This document shows positions 25,397-34,794 of a stretch of 64,000 bases of DNA, one piece after another. Where the stretch lies: NCBI GenBank assembly GCA_027946555.1, contig JAPEVC010000057.1, positions 102,081-166,080 of the forward strand. The letters are read 5' to 3'. The notes under the pieces were generated by a model, which was not told the origin of the DNA, did no database searches, and saw only the letters and a list, made by a program, of their open reading frames with translations. The DNA comes from Gnomoniopsis sp. IMI 355080. Its lineage: Eukaryota > Ascomycota > Sordariomycetes > Diaporthales > Gnomoniaceae. How positions within the stretch are numbered: position 1 is the stretch's first letter; every line of letters starts with the position of its first letter. A program made the position numbers and the translations under genes.

Positions 25397-25641
25397 GGTG
25401 TGGATTGCCAAGGTTGTGAGCCACGTCGGTCTAGGTACCAGAAATTCTGTTGGTGATATGGATGGGAATGCAAATTCAGTAGATATCAAGTCTTCATTGT
25501 CTGAGAGGAAATATTCCCAAGTCTCGATCAGTCCCTTTGGTGGCCTTGGGAATATAGCTGACAACTGGGTCCGGACACCTTTTGATTAGACCAGATAGCG
25601 ATTACCGATGTATTATACGGTTGCTTGAGACTATTTATATC
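25397..25641. other. Convergent spacer between SDR and methyltransferase relic
   Basis: About 245 nt; only terminator/3' UTR sequence is expected. Confidence 0.4.
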
Positions 25642-26226
25642 TCAGACTTCGTCCAGAAAATGTTGGCCAGTACCCCAAACCTTCGGAATGTGATCCAATA
25701 CCATGAGTACAATACATGCTGACATCCGCGACTCAGCCGGGCCGTCCAAATGTGAACAATACCTCACATCGTTTAGTCTCAAACGAGGAAGAAGAAATTC
25801 GATTTCTTACGGATCATCGACGGACCATTTCAAGGTCGAGCTCGTCCTCTTGGCGTCCCGGAACATGGATTGGAACATGATCATGACGGGCCTCACCACG
25901 TCGAACTCGATCTGGCCGGATGGGAAATGTGCCGAAAGGCGCTTCATCAGATCTTCGCCTTCCTCTTGCCCAAGATACATCGATAGGCCCTCGAAGATGG
26001 AGAAAGTCGGTCTGTCAGCAGGGACATGTTTGAGCCATGCGTCGTCTGCCGCGGACGTGGCGATGGGTTGGTAATCGCCATCTGGAGTCGGAAGTAGACG
26101 TTGGCTCATTCCTACAACGTCTGGCAGTCCGACGTCGATCCAGCGGACTCTAGGTAGGGTCCCCTTTGGCTGGCTAAGTGTTAGAATATCTTCGCTGAAC
26201 CGTCTCCTGGGCGCCTTTCGGAGCAA
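25642..26226 (-). pseudogene. Leucine carboxyl methyltransferase-like gene, N-terminally truncated and with an in-frame stop
   Basis: The minus-strand frame from 26226 to 25807 reads RVRWIDVGLPDVVGMSQRLL, then IATSAADDAWLKHVPADRPT, then FEGLSMYLGQEEGEDLMKRL. This is the second half of the LCM/PPM1-type SAM methyltransferase domain (TcmP/MmyT-like O-methyltransferases). After KWSVDDP a TAA stop occurs at 25807..25809. The same frame stays open and family-like for another 54 codons (EIEFLLPRLRLNDVRYC...) to TGA at 25642..25644. The N-terminal SAM-binding half is not found upstream. A CAA to TAA change (CpA to TpA) would be the kind of C-to-T change left by RIP. The gene is therefore probably dead. 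A short functional product cannot be excluded. Confidence 0.75.
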
Positions 26227-27025
26227 TGGAGTCGGGGTCTTGTCTGCTGTACAGCTGGAGGATACATATACCGGGTGCGTGGACCCAAGGGGGCAACTTT
26301 ATCCCAGCAACTGCGGGCATTCGAGATCAAAGGAGACTTGTCGTTGCTGTGATGTGCTTCTTAAATGTCCACCAGGCGCGGCGGGAGAAGAATGCCCATC
26401 GTACGGTAGACAGTAGTGGCCAACTGTAGACACTATAAGATCTAGTGTTGAGTACAAGTAATCAGCAACGTTGCTGCATTATCTATTTCTTGTCTGCCAC
26501 GGTATAAGATGGATCACCGAATTACATTTTAATGCTCGTGTAAGTCCACACTCGGAATTTAAGTAATGATTTAATAAGCAAATGAGATATGGTATGGTTG
26601 AGCAAGACATTGAGGTATGGAAGGCTGTTGGCTAGGAAAGCAGACAGCGGGAGTCAGGTAGGGTTCCCAGAATCTAGGGGTGTGTAGACCTCCTATTCGA
26701 GTTGCCTGCCATTCTTGATCAAATTTGAGTCGCAGCAGGATTTTGAACAAGTCACTTTGGCTTTGAACACCAAATTACAGCCTGCAGGTTTCGCTGCTTT
26801 TACTGACTCTTCGGGAAGAAGCAAGAGAAACAAGAGTTCAAGCCGATGATTGCCTAGGAAAGGCTTAAAAGCATCCAAGGTTGGAAACGAGCACTGTCGT
26901 CCACACGCACAATCAAAATTATATTTTGGAAAGTACCTGGAATTATCCCAGCGAAATTAAGCCAAATTTCAACAGCTTTTTTGTCCCCTTTTTTTCCTTC
27001 CTGTTTTTTTTCCCTCAAAAATATT
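26227..27025. other. Intergenic, no supported gene
   Basis: About 800 nt including AT-rich sequence and a T-rich tract near 26970-27020. The SAM-binding half of the neighbouring methyltransferase was looked for here and not found. Confidence 0.45.
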
Positions 27026-27688
27026 TCACAGCCCAGCAATATCACCCACCAAACATGGACCGTCGTGCAATACCGTGTGATCAGGCGTAACGCCCCCTTC
27101 AGTCGGAATCGTAAACCCAATCGTCACATCCGCCGAAGGGTACTGCGTTATATGCCCAAAGGTGCTCGTATCCGCCGTGTCATCGGCAAAGATCAACCCA
27201 TACCGACCACCATAGATCAAAGCCTCGGACGGAACGCCTTCCGTGATGTTGGGCGTGATGAAATGCACGAGGCCATCGATCCACCAGACGTACCTGCGGT
27301 AGTAGCAAGTGCAATCATGTCAGTTGCTTTGCAGAATACACACCCTCATTCCAGGTTGGTGATCGAAATGGCTGGGAAACGAAGGGAAAAAAAGGAGATG
27401 AGGGGATCTATACTGCTTGCGAGGTGCATTATGCAATCCACCATCGAATCGAGGCGGGAGAACCCCGTATACGGCATTTGAGACGTTGCCGATGGGCAGG
27501 GCTAAGGAGCCGATTCGGCCGGGAATGGTGGCAGGTGCTAGCTCGGCGGTGAGCTGCCAGCATTCGAGGACGGTTACCTTGTTGCGCCCTGTTAGGGCTG
27601 TGATGTTGAGGAAATTGGGGATGTCGAGCTGGGCTTTGGCGCAACCGAGAATAGACGCCAGGCAGGCCAGGAGCATATGGAATTGCAT
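27026..27688 (-). CDS. Small secreted protein of a conserved fungal type
   Basis: Two exons on the minus strand, 27688..27414 and 27293..27026 (GTATAG donor, CGCAG acceptor), giving about 180 aa. An upstream in-frame ATG at 27700 would add four residues. A signal peptide (MQFHMLLACLASILGCAKAQ) leads into a compact domain with ECWQLTAELAPATIPG, ALPIGNVSNAVYGVLPPRFD and YVWWIDGLVHFI. The last part contains YGLIFADDTADTSTFGH. This looks like a widespread family of small secreted fungal proteins, possibly cupin-like in fold, but I do not know an assigned function. Two N-glycosylation sites (NVSN, NITE) agree with secretion. Confidence 0.75.
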
Positions 27689-27700
27689 CTTGGGGTGCAA

Positions 27701-28206
27701 GTTTGAGGATGCTTCTTTTCGGACTGGATCTAGATTGTATGTATGACTGCAAGCTGTGAACTGGAGAAGAGATGAATTATCCGGGTGGAACTGTTCAGGA
27801 TCGGCCGTAAGTGCGCAACTACATCACTTTCTTTTTGTATTCCATGGACACTCGCCCCCTCGTCTTGGCGATGTTGTTCAGTACCATTCATGACATGTAC
27901 GTTGGGCAGTGCTGTAGTATCCAGCATACTACGCTTCCCACAAAGGCAACATCGAGATTGAGTATTGGACTTTATCCCCACATACACCCATGGTATTCGG
28001 GGATTGCTCGGTAGGAATGATTGTGGTAGGGACCATCCACAGTTTTGAATTCACGATTAAGCTTTGCTGCTGGTTCTATGCACCATAACACACAAAAGAC
28101 GCACTCCTGTCTGAGAATCGTTGTCTCTGTGCGTACTATACGTGTCCGGTGAAAAAACATGCAGGGCCATGAATACTTACGTACCTTTCCACTCATACAC
28201 TTTCCC
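27701..28206. other. Intergenic, no gene seen
   Basis: About 500 nt between two minus-strand genes, containing the promoter of the small secreted protein and the 3' end of the aldolase-like gene. Confidence 0.5.
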
Positions 28207-29196
28207 TCACTGCAAAAAGTCACCACCCGTCTTCGCAAGGATTTCATCGTAATACGGCTGGAATGCCAACCAGCCCTTCTCACTGCCCCCAACGCTCTTG
28301 GCCGAATGCTCACACTCCGCCGGATCAATGTACTTCTTCTCATACCCACTGCCCGCCGCCGCCGCGTCCACCAGCAACTGCGCCTGACACGTGCGGTCCA
28401 AACTCATGAACCAAAACGCCGCCTCATCCACGCTCGCACCCACGGTCAACAGCCCATGATTCTGCAAGATCACCGCCTTGCCCGTCCCGAGCGCCTCACC
28501 AATGCGCGCCCCCTCGGCCGCATCCACCACGACGCCGCCAAAGTGCTTGTACACGCCGTGGCTGTTGTAGAAGCGCAGGGCATCCTGGGTAATCATGTCC
28601 AGCTCACGGCCAAAGCAGCTAAAGGCCTTGCCATGGACGCTGTGCGCATGGCACGCGGCGTGAACATCCGGGCGGGCCTTGTGGATGGCGCTGTGGATGG
28701 TGAAGGCGGCGGTGTTGATGGGCTCGACCCCCTCGACGACAAAGCCCTCCTCGTCGACGAGGACCAGGTCCGAGACGCGGATCTGTGAGAAGTGGGTCGA
28801 CAAGGGGTTGAGCCAAAAGTGGTCTGTGAGGATGGGGTCGCGCACAGAGATGTGGCCGGCGACGCCTTCGTCGTAGCCGCGGTCGGCAAAGATGCGAAAG
28901 GCGGCGGCGAGGTGCTCTTTGCGGTATTGGCGCTCTTCTTGTGGCGTGTTGCGGGGGTATGTGCGGATCTGGAGGGCTTGGCCGTGGCGGGTCTTGCCGA
29001 GCGATTGGACGGGGGTGGGTGGTGCACGGTGGGGAGTGGTGGTGGTGGTAGAGGAGGAGACGGAAGAGACAGAGGCTTGAGAGCGTCGATAGGATGTGTA
29101 AATGCTGCGGGACTGTGAGGCTGTTCTCGATGCTGTCGTTGCCGTCCTTATGAGGCCCGTGGGCCGGGAAGAGGCCTGTGCTAGTAGACGATTCAT
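28207..29196 (-). CDS. Class II aldolase/adducin-domain protein, probably mitochondrial
   Basis: Single exon of 329 aa. Residues 1-60 are rich in Arg, Ser and Thr with almost no acidic residues, like a mitochondrial targeting sequence. The aldolase/adducin head domain follows, with metal ligands in HAACHAHSVHGKAF (His183, His185) and LQNHGLLTVG (His247), and the GVAGHISVRDP strand-turn typical of the family. Members include L-fuculose-phosphate and ribulose-5-phosphate epimerase/aldolases, but fungal proteins of this type are mostly uncharacterised, so the substrate is open. Length minus the leader fits the family. G/C-rich codon use matches the AVT and ErdS genes. Confidence 0.9.
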   Translation of the reverse strand: MNRLLAQASSRPTGLIRTATTASRTASQSRSIYTSYRRSQASVSSVSSSTTTTTPHRAPPTPVQSLGKTRHGQALQIRTYPRNTPQEERQYRKEHLAAAFRIFADRGYDEGVAGHISVRDPILTDHFWLNPLSTHFSQIRVSDLVLVDEEGFVVEGVEPINTAAFTIHSAIHKARPDVHAACHAHSVHGKAFSCFGRELDMITQDALRFYNSHGVYKHFGGVVVDAAEGARIGEALGTGKAVILQNHGLLTVGASVDEAAFWFMSLDRTCQAQLLVDAAAAGSGYEKKYIDPAECEHSAKSVGGSEKGWLAFQPYYDEILAKTGGDFLQ

Positions 29197-30599
29197 GGTT
29201 GCAAGAGGAGGTATGAATGAGGACGTGATGTGTGTGTTATATCATGTGGATGTTCTGCCACGTCGGAAATGCTCGAATAACAAAATGTCACAACACAACA
29301 CAGGTCATGAAGGTTCATACAAAGATGAGAATGAATTGGTCGGAAGTAATAAAGAAGGGAAGCCTACCAAGTGGTGACGAGTGCCCAGCTGGTGGGAGTG
29401 AGTAGAGTAGGGAAGTCGAACCCCGCATTCTGATGGCACGATCATGCACGATAGTATGGATATGTAGTGTAGTAGTAGATCACGCGCCATCCGTCCGAAA
29501 ATCTGGGGTACCCGGATCCGGAATAGGGTGCCGAGGATATGGGAAAGGGGGGGGGGGGGAAGACTAGGCCGGGCCGGACTCGGGATGAACGTGGGAACGG
29601 TCTTCCTTGGAGGTGTTTCTCTTACAGACTACGGCGTGGTGAGTTCACGATGCCGAGAAAACCCGAGCTGACTGGCTGAGCTGTTGATGGAAGGGCTATG
29701 AGCATCTTATTGGCAGGCACTGTCATAGACACTGTTTTGTAAATCAAAGTTTCGCGAGACAGAAGTTATTGCAACCTGAATCCACTGCATAGAGAGACCA
29801 TGAAGAAGTTGTCGATATAGTGCTTCATTCGTTGGCTTACTCACTCACCCCTCTGGATTGTCTAGGTTCGCACGCCAAGGCCAGTCTTATGCAAGGCAGT
29901 GCAAGTACAAGTCCGTACCCGGTTGAGGAGGTGTTCGAGACAGACAGAGTTTGGCCAATTGGTGTCTGTCCATCTGCAGGCAAAGAACACAATTTCATGC
30001 GATTGGAAGACTATGTGAACATAGAAACAAATAGAACCAAGTGGACTATCGAGGAGTAGCATTTGCTTCTATAAGTTGTATACTGACGGGGGCAGTCTGT
30101 CCACCTATATAGACTTACACACTCACTCCACAGTGACCCTGTAGCATGAGAGGGACGATTGCTCATTACGTCATGTGAGCAGCACGTGGGCCAACTGTTA
30201 CCGCTGAAGCAGAGAACCGTTAACCGTACTATCTGCGTCCCCTGAGCAGATCAGATCCATTCTTGGTCCCTGGCCCAGCCGCAAAAGCCCCACTGTGAAC
30301 TTGTTAGTGACGACTTCGTTACAGGGAAAAAGCTTGCCTGCACACGTCGAACGTGACCGCTCGACTCACTCAATTTGTTTTGACGACGTCCCTCTCTCGA
30401 CCTCGTCCATCCTCATCTTCCGCATCTCCATCACTTCTTCCTTCTAGACCACGCCATTCAACAATGTAAAGAGAACAGGATCTCACGGACCTGGTAATAT
30501 CTTGAAGGAAGGTTTGGAAGATTATAGATTTCCTGTCTCTCATCCATCATCTGTCTGTCCGCGTCTGTATCATATCATATCATCCTCATCTCCAAAAAA
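29197..30599. other. Intergenic 1.4 kb, divergent promoters
   Basis: Lies between the aldolase-like gene and the AVT-type transporter. A 13-nt poly-G run lies at 29547..29559. CT-rich tracts at about 30380-30450 precede the transporter, a common fungal core-promoter feature. A 79-codon open frame at 29820..30059 has no recognisable features and is not called. Confidence 0.5.
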
Positions 30600-32546
30600 A
30601 TGGCCTCACCAAAGGACACAACCAACATGTCCAACGACGACCTGCTCGAACAGCTCGCCAGCGGCACTCCCAACCCGCGCGAGGAAGAGCAACAACGCAT
30701 CGCCGCTGTCGTCGCCGAGCATCTCCCCTCGGGCTACACCGCCCAATTTGAAGGCTTTGACGGTGCCAGCCCATCCGCTGAGGATGAGCCTTCACCCGAC
30801 CAACCTGCCTCGGACAGCAACCACAACAACATCAACCACCACAACAACAAGAACGCCGTCCAGCAACAAGATGACCACCAAATCCAAGACTCTCTGCTCC
30901 TGCAGGGCGGCGACATGCACCGCGACCTCTTCAAAATCCCCGTCAAGGCCAACCTGCAACGCGCCATGACCTTCTCCCACCCGGACCGCACCTCCACCCC
31001 GGATCTGCTCCGCCCGCTCGACGACATGACCGCCGCCGAGCTCGCGCAGACCCAGGGCTTCCGCCGCCACCACGTCCTGCAGCGCCACAAGCAGCACCAC
31101 CGCGGCGCCCGGCCCGGCTTCCACGGTGGCGCCAGCATCCCCATTACGCGCAACTTTGTCGAGTTCCTCGACCTGTACGGGTCCTTTGCCGGTGAGGATC
31201 TGGCCGACTCGGACGATGAGGACTCGGAGCTGGTCACGGACGAGGAAGGCGGCGGCACCGGCCACGATGATGACGATGAGGATGGCGAAGATGGACGACG
31301 CCCCAATGAGACTAGCCCGCTCATGCGTCGCCCACGGCACCAGCAGCGACGCAAGTCCATGGTGAAGCAGGGCGACGCCGGCACCGCCAAGACCTTCTTC
31401 ACGCTGCTCAAGGCCTTCATCGGCACGGGCATCATGTTCCTGCCCAAGGCGTTCAACAACGGCGGCATCCTCTTCTCCTCACTGTGCCTCGTCTCCATTG
31501 CCGCCATCTCCATGTGGGCCTTCCACCTTCTCCTCCAATGCCGCCAAGCCGTCGGCGGTGGTTACGGCGACATCGGCCAGGCCATCGCGGGCACCCGCAT
31601 GCGCACCATCATCCTCGCGAGCATCACGCTCTCCCAGCTCGGCTTCGTCTGCACAGGTCTGGTTTTTGTCGCCGACAATTGGTTCTCCTTCCTCGACGCC
31701 ATCACCCATGGCGCCAACCCGCTCGGCACCACTGCCCTCATCGCCCTGCAGGCCCTGCTGCTCATCCCGCTGTCGTTTATTCGCAACATCTCCAAGCTGG
31801 GCTTCGCCGCCACCCTCGCTGATGCCTTCATCCTCGTTGGGCTGGTGTACATCTGGGACTTTGACATTAGCGCCCTCGCCTCCCGCGGCATCGATCCCAG
31901 CGTGCGTCTCTTCAACCCGGCCGCCTACACGCTGACTATCGGCGCCAGCATCTTCACCTTTGAAGGCATTGGGCTCATCATCCCCATCCACGCCTCCATG
32001 CGCCACCCCGAGAAATTCGAACCTTTGCTCGCTGTCGTCATGCTCCTCATCACCTGCATCTTCACCTCCATCGGCGCCCTCTGCTACGCCACTTTCGGCG
32101 AGCGCACTCAGATCGAAGTCATCAACAACTTCCCGCAAACCTCCCGTCTAGTCAACGCCGTGCAGTTCATCTACGCGCTCGCCGTCCTCATCGGCAACCC
32201 GGTTCAGCTTTTCCCCGCCATGCGTATCCTCGAGGGCAAGATCTTTGGCCACCGCAGTGGGAAGAAGAGCCTCGGCACCAAGTGGAAGAAGAATGCCTTC
32301 CGCGCCAGCCTCGTCGTGCTGTGCTGCGCCATTGCCATTGGCGGGAGCACAAACCTCGACCGCTTCGTCGCGCTCATCGGGAGCGTCGCGTGCGTGCCGC
32401 TCGTGTATGTGTATCCGCCCTTCTTGCACTACCGCGCCGTCGCCGAGACGAGGAGGGAGAAGGTGTTGGATGTGGCTTTGATGGTGTTGGGGGCGGTGGG
32501 CATGGTTTATACTACGGCTGTCACTTTGATTAGTAGTTTTTTGTAA
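30600..32546 (+). CDS. Vacuolar amino-acid transporter, AVT3/AVT4 type (AAAP family)
   Basis: Single exon of 648 aa. Residues 1-~255 are hydrophilic and disordered, with runs of N, H, Q and acidic residues (DSDDEDSE, DDDDEDGED) ending SPLMRRPR. The transporter core begins at AKTFFTLLKAFIGTGIMFLP, the signature first helix of AVT3-like members of the amino acid/auxin permease family, and shows about 11 membrane helices to the C-terminus. Yeast Avt3/Avt4 export neutral and basic amino acids from the vacuole, so that is the likely role here. The long N-terminal domain is normal for filamentous fungi. Confidence 0.92.
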   Translation: MASPKDTTNMSNDDLLEQLASGTPNPREEEQQRIAAVVAEHLPSGYTAQFEGFDGASPSAEDEPSPDQPASDSNHNNINHHNNKNAVQQQDDHQIQDSLLLQGGDMHRDLFKIPVKANLQRAMTFSHPDRTSTPDLLRPLDDMTAAELAQTQGFRRHHVLQRHKQHHRGARPGFHGGASIPITRNFVEFLDLYGSFAGEDLADSDDEDSELVTDEEGGGTGHDDDDEDGEDGRRPNETSPLMRRPRHQQRRKSMVKQGDAGTAKTFFTLLKAFIGTGIMFLPKAFNNGGILFSSLCLVSIAAISMWAFHLLLQCRQAVGGGYGDIGQAIAGTRMRTIILASITLSQLGFVCTGLVFVADNWFSFLDAITHGANPLGTTALIALQALLLIPLSFIRNISKLGFAATLADAFILVGLVYIWDFDISALASRGIDPSVRLFNPAAYTLTIGASIFTFEGIGLIIPIHASMRHPEKFEPLLAVVMLLITCIFTSIGALCYATFGERTQIEVINNFPQTSRLVNAVQFIYALAVLIGNPVQLFPAMRILEGKIFGHRSGKKSLGTKWKKNAFRASLVVLCCAIAIGGSTNLDRFVALIGSVACVPLVYVYPPFLHYRAVAETRREKVLDVALMVLGAVGMVYTTAVTLISSFL

Positions 32547-33138
32547 AGGCAGAATAGGAAAGCCGATGATTTTGGAAATAACGAGATGAGGGGTTTCCAA
32601 GGAAAGTTACCGGACTTGTAAGTCGCAAGAATTTTTTCTTATTTTGATTTTTTGCTGGCGCTTTGGTCTCAAGGGAAAGAAAAAAAAGGGAGATTTTGTT
32701 TGGATCAAAGACATGGACAGGGAAAGAGGAGCATTTCACAAAGCGTGCGCATACTGTATCAAGTAATGGGGGAAAGAAAACACAAAAATTGTCTTATATG
32801 AAATCCATTGCCCCATTGAAAGATAATATGGTAAGATCATGAGCCCGAGAATCATGACGAAGATATATTTGAATTAATACCACAAGATTTTTGAGCTTAT
32901 TTATAAAAGCGTGACAATGATGATTCCATGCCAGATGTGTATGATGGCCACCTCTATGTCTAGACTCTACTCTTTCTAGTCCACGAATGCTCCCGGACCC
33001 CATGCTACACCAAAGCCAGATCTAGCCTCCATCTTTACTCACTGAATGGTTGCTAATCAAAGCAGGCACGTACCCAACCCGTGTACAATGCTAATCAACG
33101 TACACTCCACAGCGACTATAATACACGATACCGAACAA
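32547..33138. other. Convergent 3' spacer
   Basis: About 590 nt between the AVT-type gene and the hydrolase gene; AT-rich with no coding feature. Confidence 0.55.
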
Positions 33139-34794
33139 TTATAGTACCTCGTTCTCCGGAACCACATTTTCCCGGGCTAACTGCGACCGCGAATCCTCTC
33201 CACTCCCATTTCCCTCCTCTCTGCCCAACCAGTCAGCCATCACCCTCACAGCCTCGCCATACTCTTCGCCCATGTTCGCGGGCGGGCTGAATGGCAAAGG
33301 CTTATCCCACGCATGCTTCGCCTCCTTGACGACCCTATACCCAACCGTCTTCTTCCTGTCCTCTAGCCTCGCCACGAAGCGCTTGCCCTCGGCGAGAAGC
33401 ATGTCGTACTCACACAGGCAGAGTTGGACAGGAGGAAGCTTATCGATCAGGTCATCGGGCATCAGTCCTGGCGACAAAAGCGGGTTGTCGAGCTGCGACT
33501 TGATGGAGTCGGGAGGGTACAGGTAGGAGGCGTCGAAGATATCGGTGAGGTTTCGTGGAAGGGTCAGTTCGGGTTTGGCACAGGTAAGGCGTTTGCGGGG
33601 GCGAGACTGTGTCCAGTCTAGCAGTGGGTAGAACAGCATCAGGCCACAAGGATGGGGAATATGTGGATCTTTGGCATCACCGTCCGCGTCCTCGACAGAC
33701 AACTTGGCCATGTCCGCCGCTAGATTCGGATCCGGCTTCAAATCATACCCCTGCCTTTTGTAATCATTCAACAACACCCAGCTTGCCAGCGCAAGCGTTC
33801 CACCTGCACTGAACCCCGACAGAATGATCCGATCCCTATCGATCCAAAATTCGTCCGCGCGCCGCCATATCTGAAGGATCGCATCTGCACAGTCCTCGAC
33901 GGGCGTCGGAAAGGGATAGCTAGGCGCCAGCCGATACTCGACCGAGAACACGACGGCGCCCAGCGCCTGCATGACTGCCATGGCCCACCTTCCATCATCG
34001 GTTCCCTGCCCGAGCACGAAGCCGCCACCATGAAAATTGATGACGGCTGGGCGGCGAGCCCGTGGGTTGGCTTGTGGGGTGAGCATGGTGGGGATCTGGT
34101 CCATGGGATTGACTTCAGCGCTGGCAGAGCCAGGGGTTGCGGCGGTCGAGGAGGGGTATGCGCCAGGGGCCAAAGACACGGAGGATGTCGAGTTGGTCTT
34201 GTTGGGGGACTTTGAGGAGCGAACTGACAAGCGGGAGGACAGGCGAGAAAGCGTGGAAGGACGTTTTGTGCTGCTGGCTGGTGTTTGATCATCGTCGCTG
34301 CTGAGGATGGAACTCGTTGAAGATATTCGGGACAGCGATGGGTCACTAGACGCGGTGTCGCCATACACCTTACCCTGCTTTGCCTCCTTTTTCTGCATCT
34401 TACGTCTGCGCTTTTCCTCCTTTCTTAGAGCCTTCTCTTCCTTTTTGAGGCTCTTGACACTTTCACGCGAGCCTTTTCTTGACAAAGCCTTCGGTTTGTC
34501 AGGCGTCCATACATCTGCCTTGAACTTCTCCTTACCACTGTACTTCTTGGAGAAGGTGGAGTCAAGATAGATGGTTTTATCCGGCGTGGGCACCGATGGC
34601 GAGGTCATATTGCCAATGCCAAAGGCAATGGAGGCGCCATAGCGATAGCCATAGACACGAGCAGACAACCCCATACGGGAGGAGTCTTCAAGGGGATTGT
34701 GGTAAACGTCAGTGGAGGGCTCGCTCACGGCGTCACGGGCCTCCTGTTCGGGATCGGGCTGCTGGCCCAAAGGTTCGACGGCGGTCTCAGACAT
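33139..34794 (-). CDS. Alpha/beta-hydrolase (HSL-type), candidate ergosteryl-aspartate hydrolase ErdH
   Basis: Single exon of 551 aa. The hormone-sensitive-lipase pattern is complete: oxyanion HGGG at residues 255-258 (INFHGGGFVLGQG), nucleophile elbow GFSAGG with Ser329, and a probable acid Asp464 (LCEYDMLL) and His494 (AKHAWDKP). Residues 105-240 are a low-complexity insert rich in K/R/E then S/T, with charged helix KSLKKEEKALRKEEKRRRK; this is unusual for the family and could mediate membrane or protein contacts. The gene is divergently transcribed from the ErdS-type gene 2.2 kb away. Published work on sterol aspartylation describes an alpha/beta-hydrolase, ErdH, that removes Asp from ergosteryl-3beta-O-aspartate. 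Position and fold make this gene a candidate. The hydrolase fold is seen; the ErdH identity is inferred. Another carboxylesterase role is possible. Confidence 0.88.
   Translation of the reverse strand: MSETAVEPLGQQPDPEQEARDAVSEPSTDVYHNPLEDSSRMGLSARVYGYRYGASIAFGIGNMTSPSVPTPDKTIYLDSTFSKKYSGKEKFKADVWTPDKPKALSRKGSRESVKSLKKEEKALRKEEKRRRKMQKKEAKQGKVYGDTASSDPSLSRISSTSSILSSDDDQTPASSTKRPSTLSRLSSRLSVRSSKSPNKTNSTSSVSLAPGAYPSSTAATPGSASAEVNPMDQIPTMLTPQANPRARRPAVINFHGGGFVLGQGTDDGRWAMAVMQALGAVVFSVEYRLAPSYPFPTPVEDCADAILQIWRRADEFWIDRDRIILSGFSAGGTLALASWVLLNDYKRQGYDLKPDPNLAADMAKLSVEDADGDAKDPHIPHPCGLMLFYPLLDWTQSRPRKRLTCAKPELTLPRNLTDIFDASYLYPPDSIKSQLDNPLLSPGLMPDDLIDKLPPVQLCLCEYDMLLAEGKRFVARLEDRKKTVGYRVVKEAKHAWDKPLPFSPPANMGEEYGEAVRVMADWLGREEGNGSGEDSRSQLARENVVPENEVL

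Noticed and set aside
13108..26226. A complete secondary-metabolite cluster with a core synthase
   Set aside because: No PKS, NRPS, terpene cyclase or DMATS motif was found in the block.
29820..30059. 79-codon plus-strand frame
   Set aside because: No recognisable motif, signal peptide or conservation signal; probably chance.
30734..31513. 259-codon minus-strand frame inside the AVT-type gene
   Set aside because: A codon-bias shadow of the G/C-rich transporter gene, Ser/Trp/Arg-rich with no family match.
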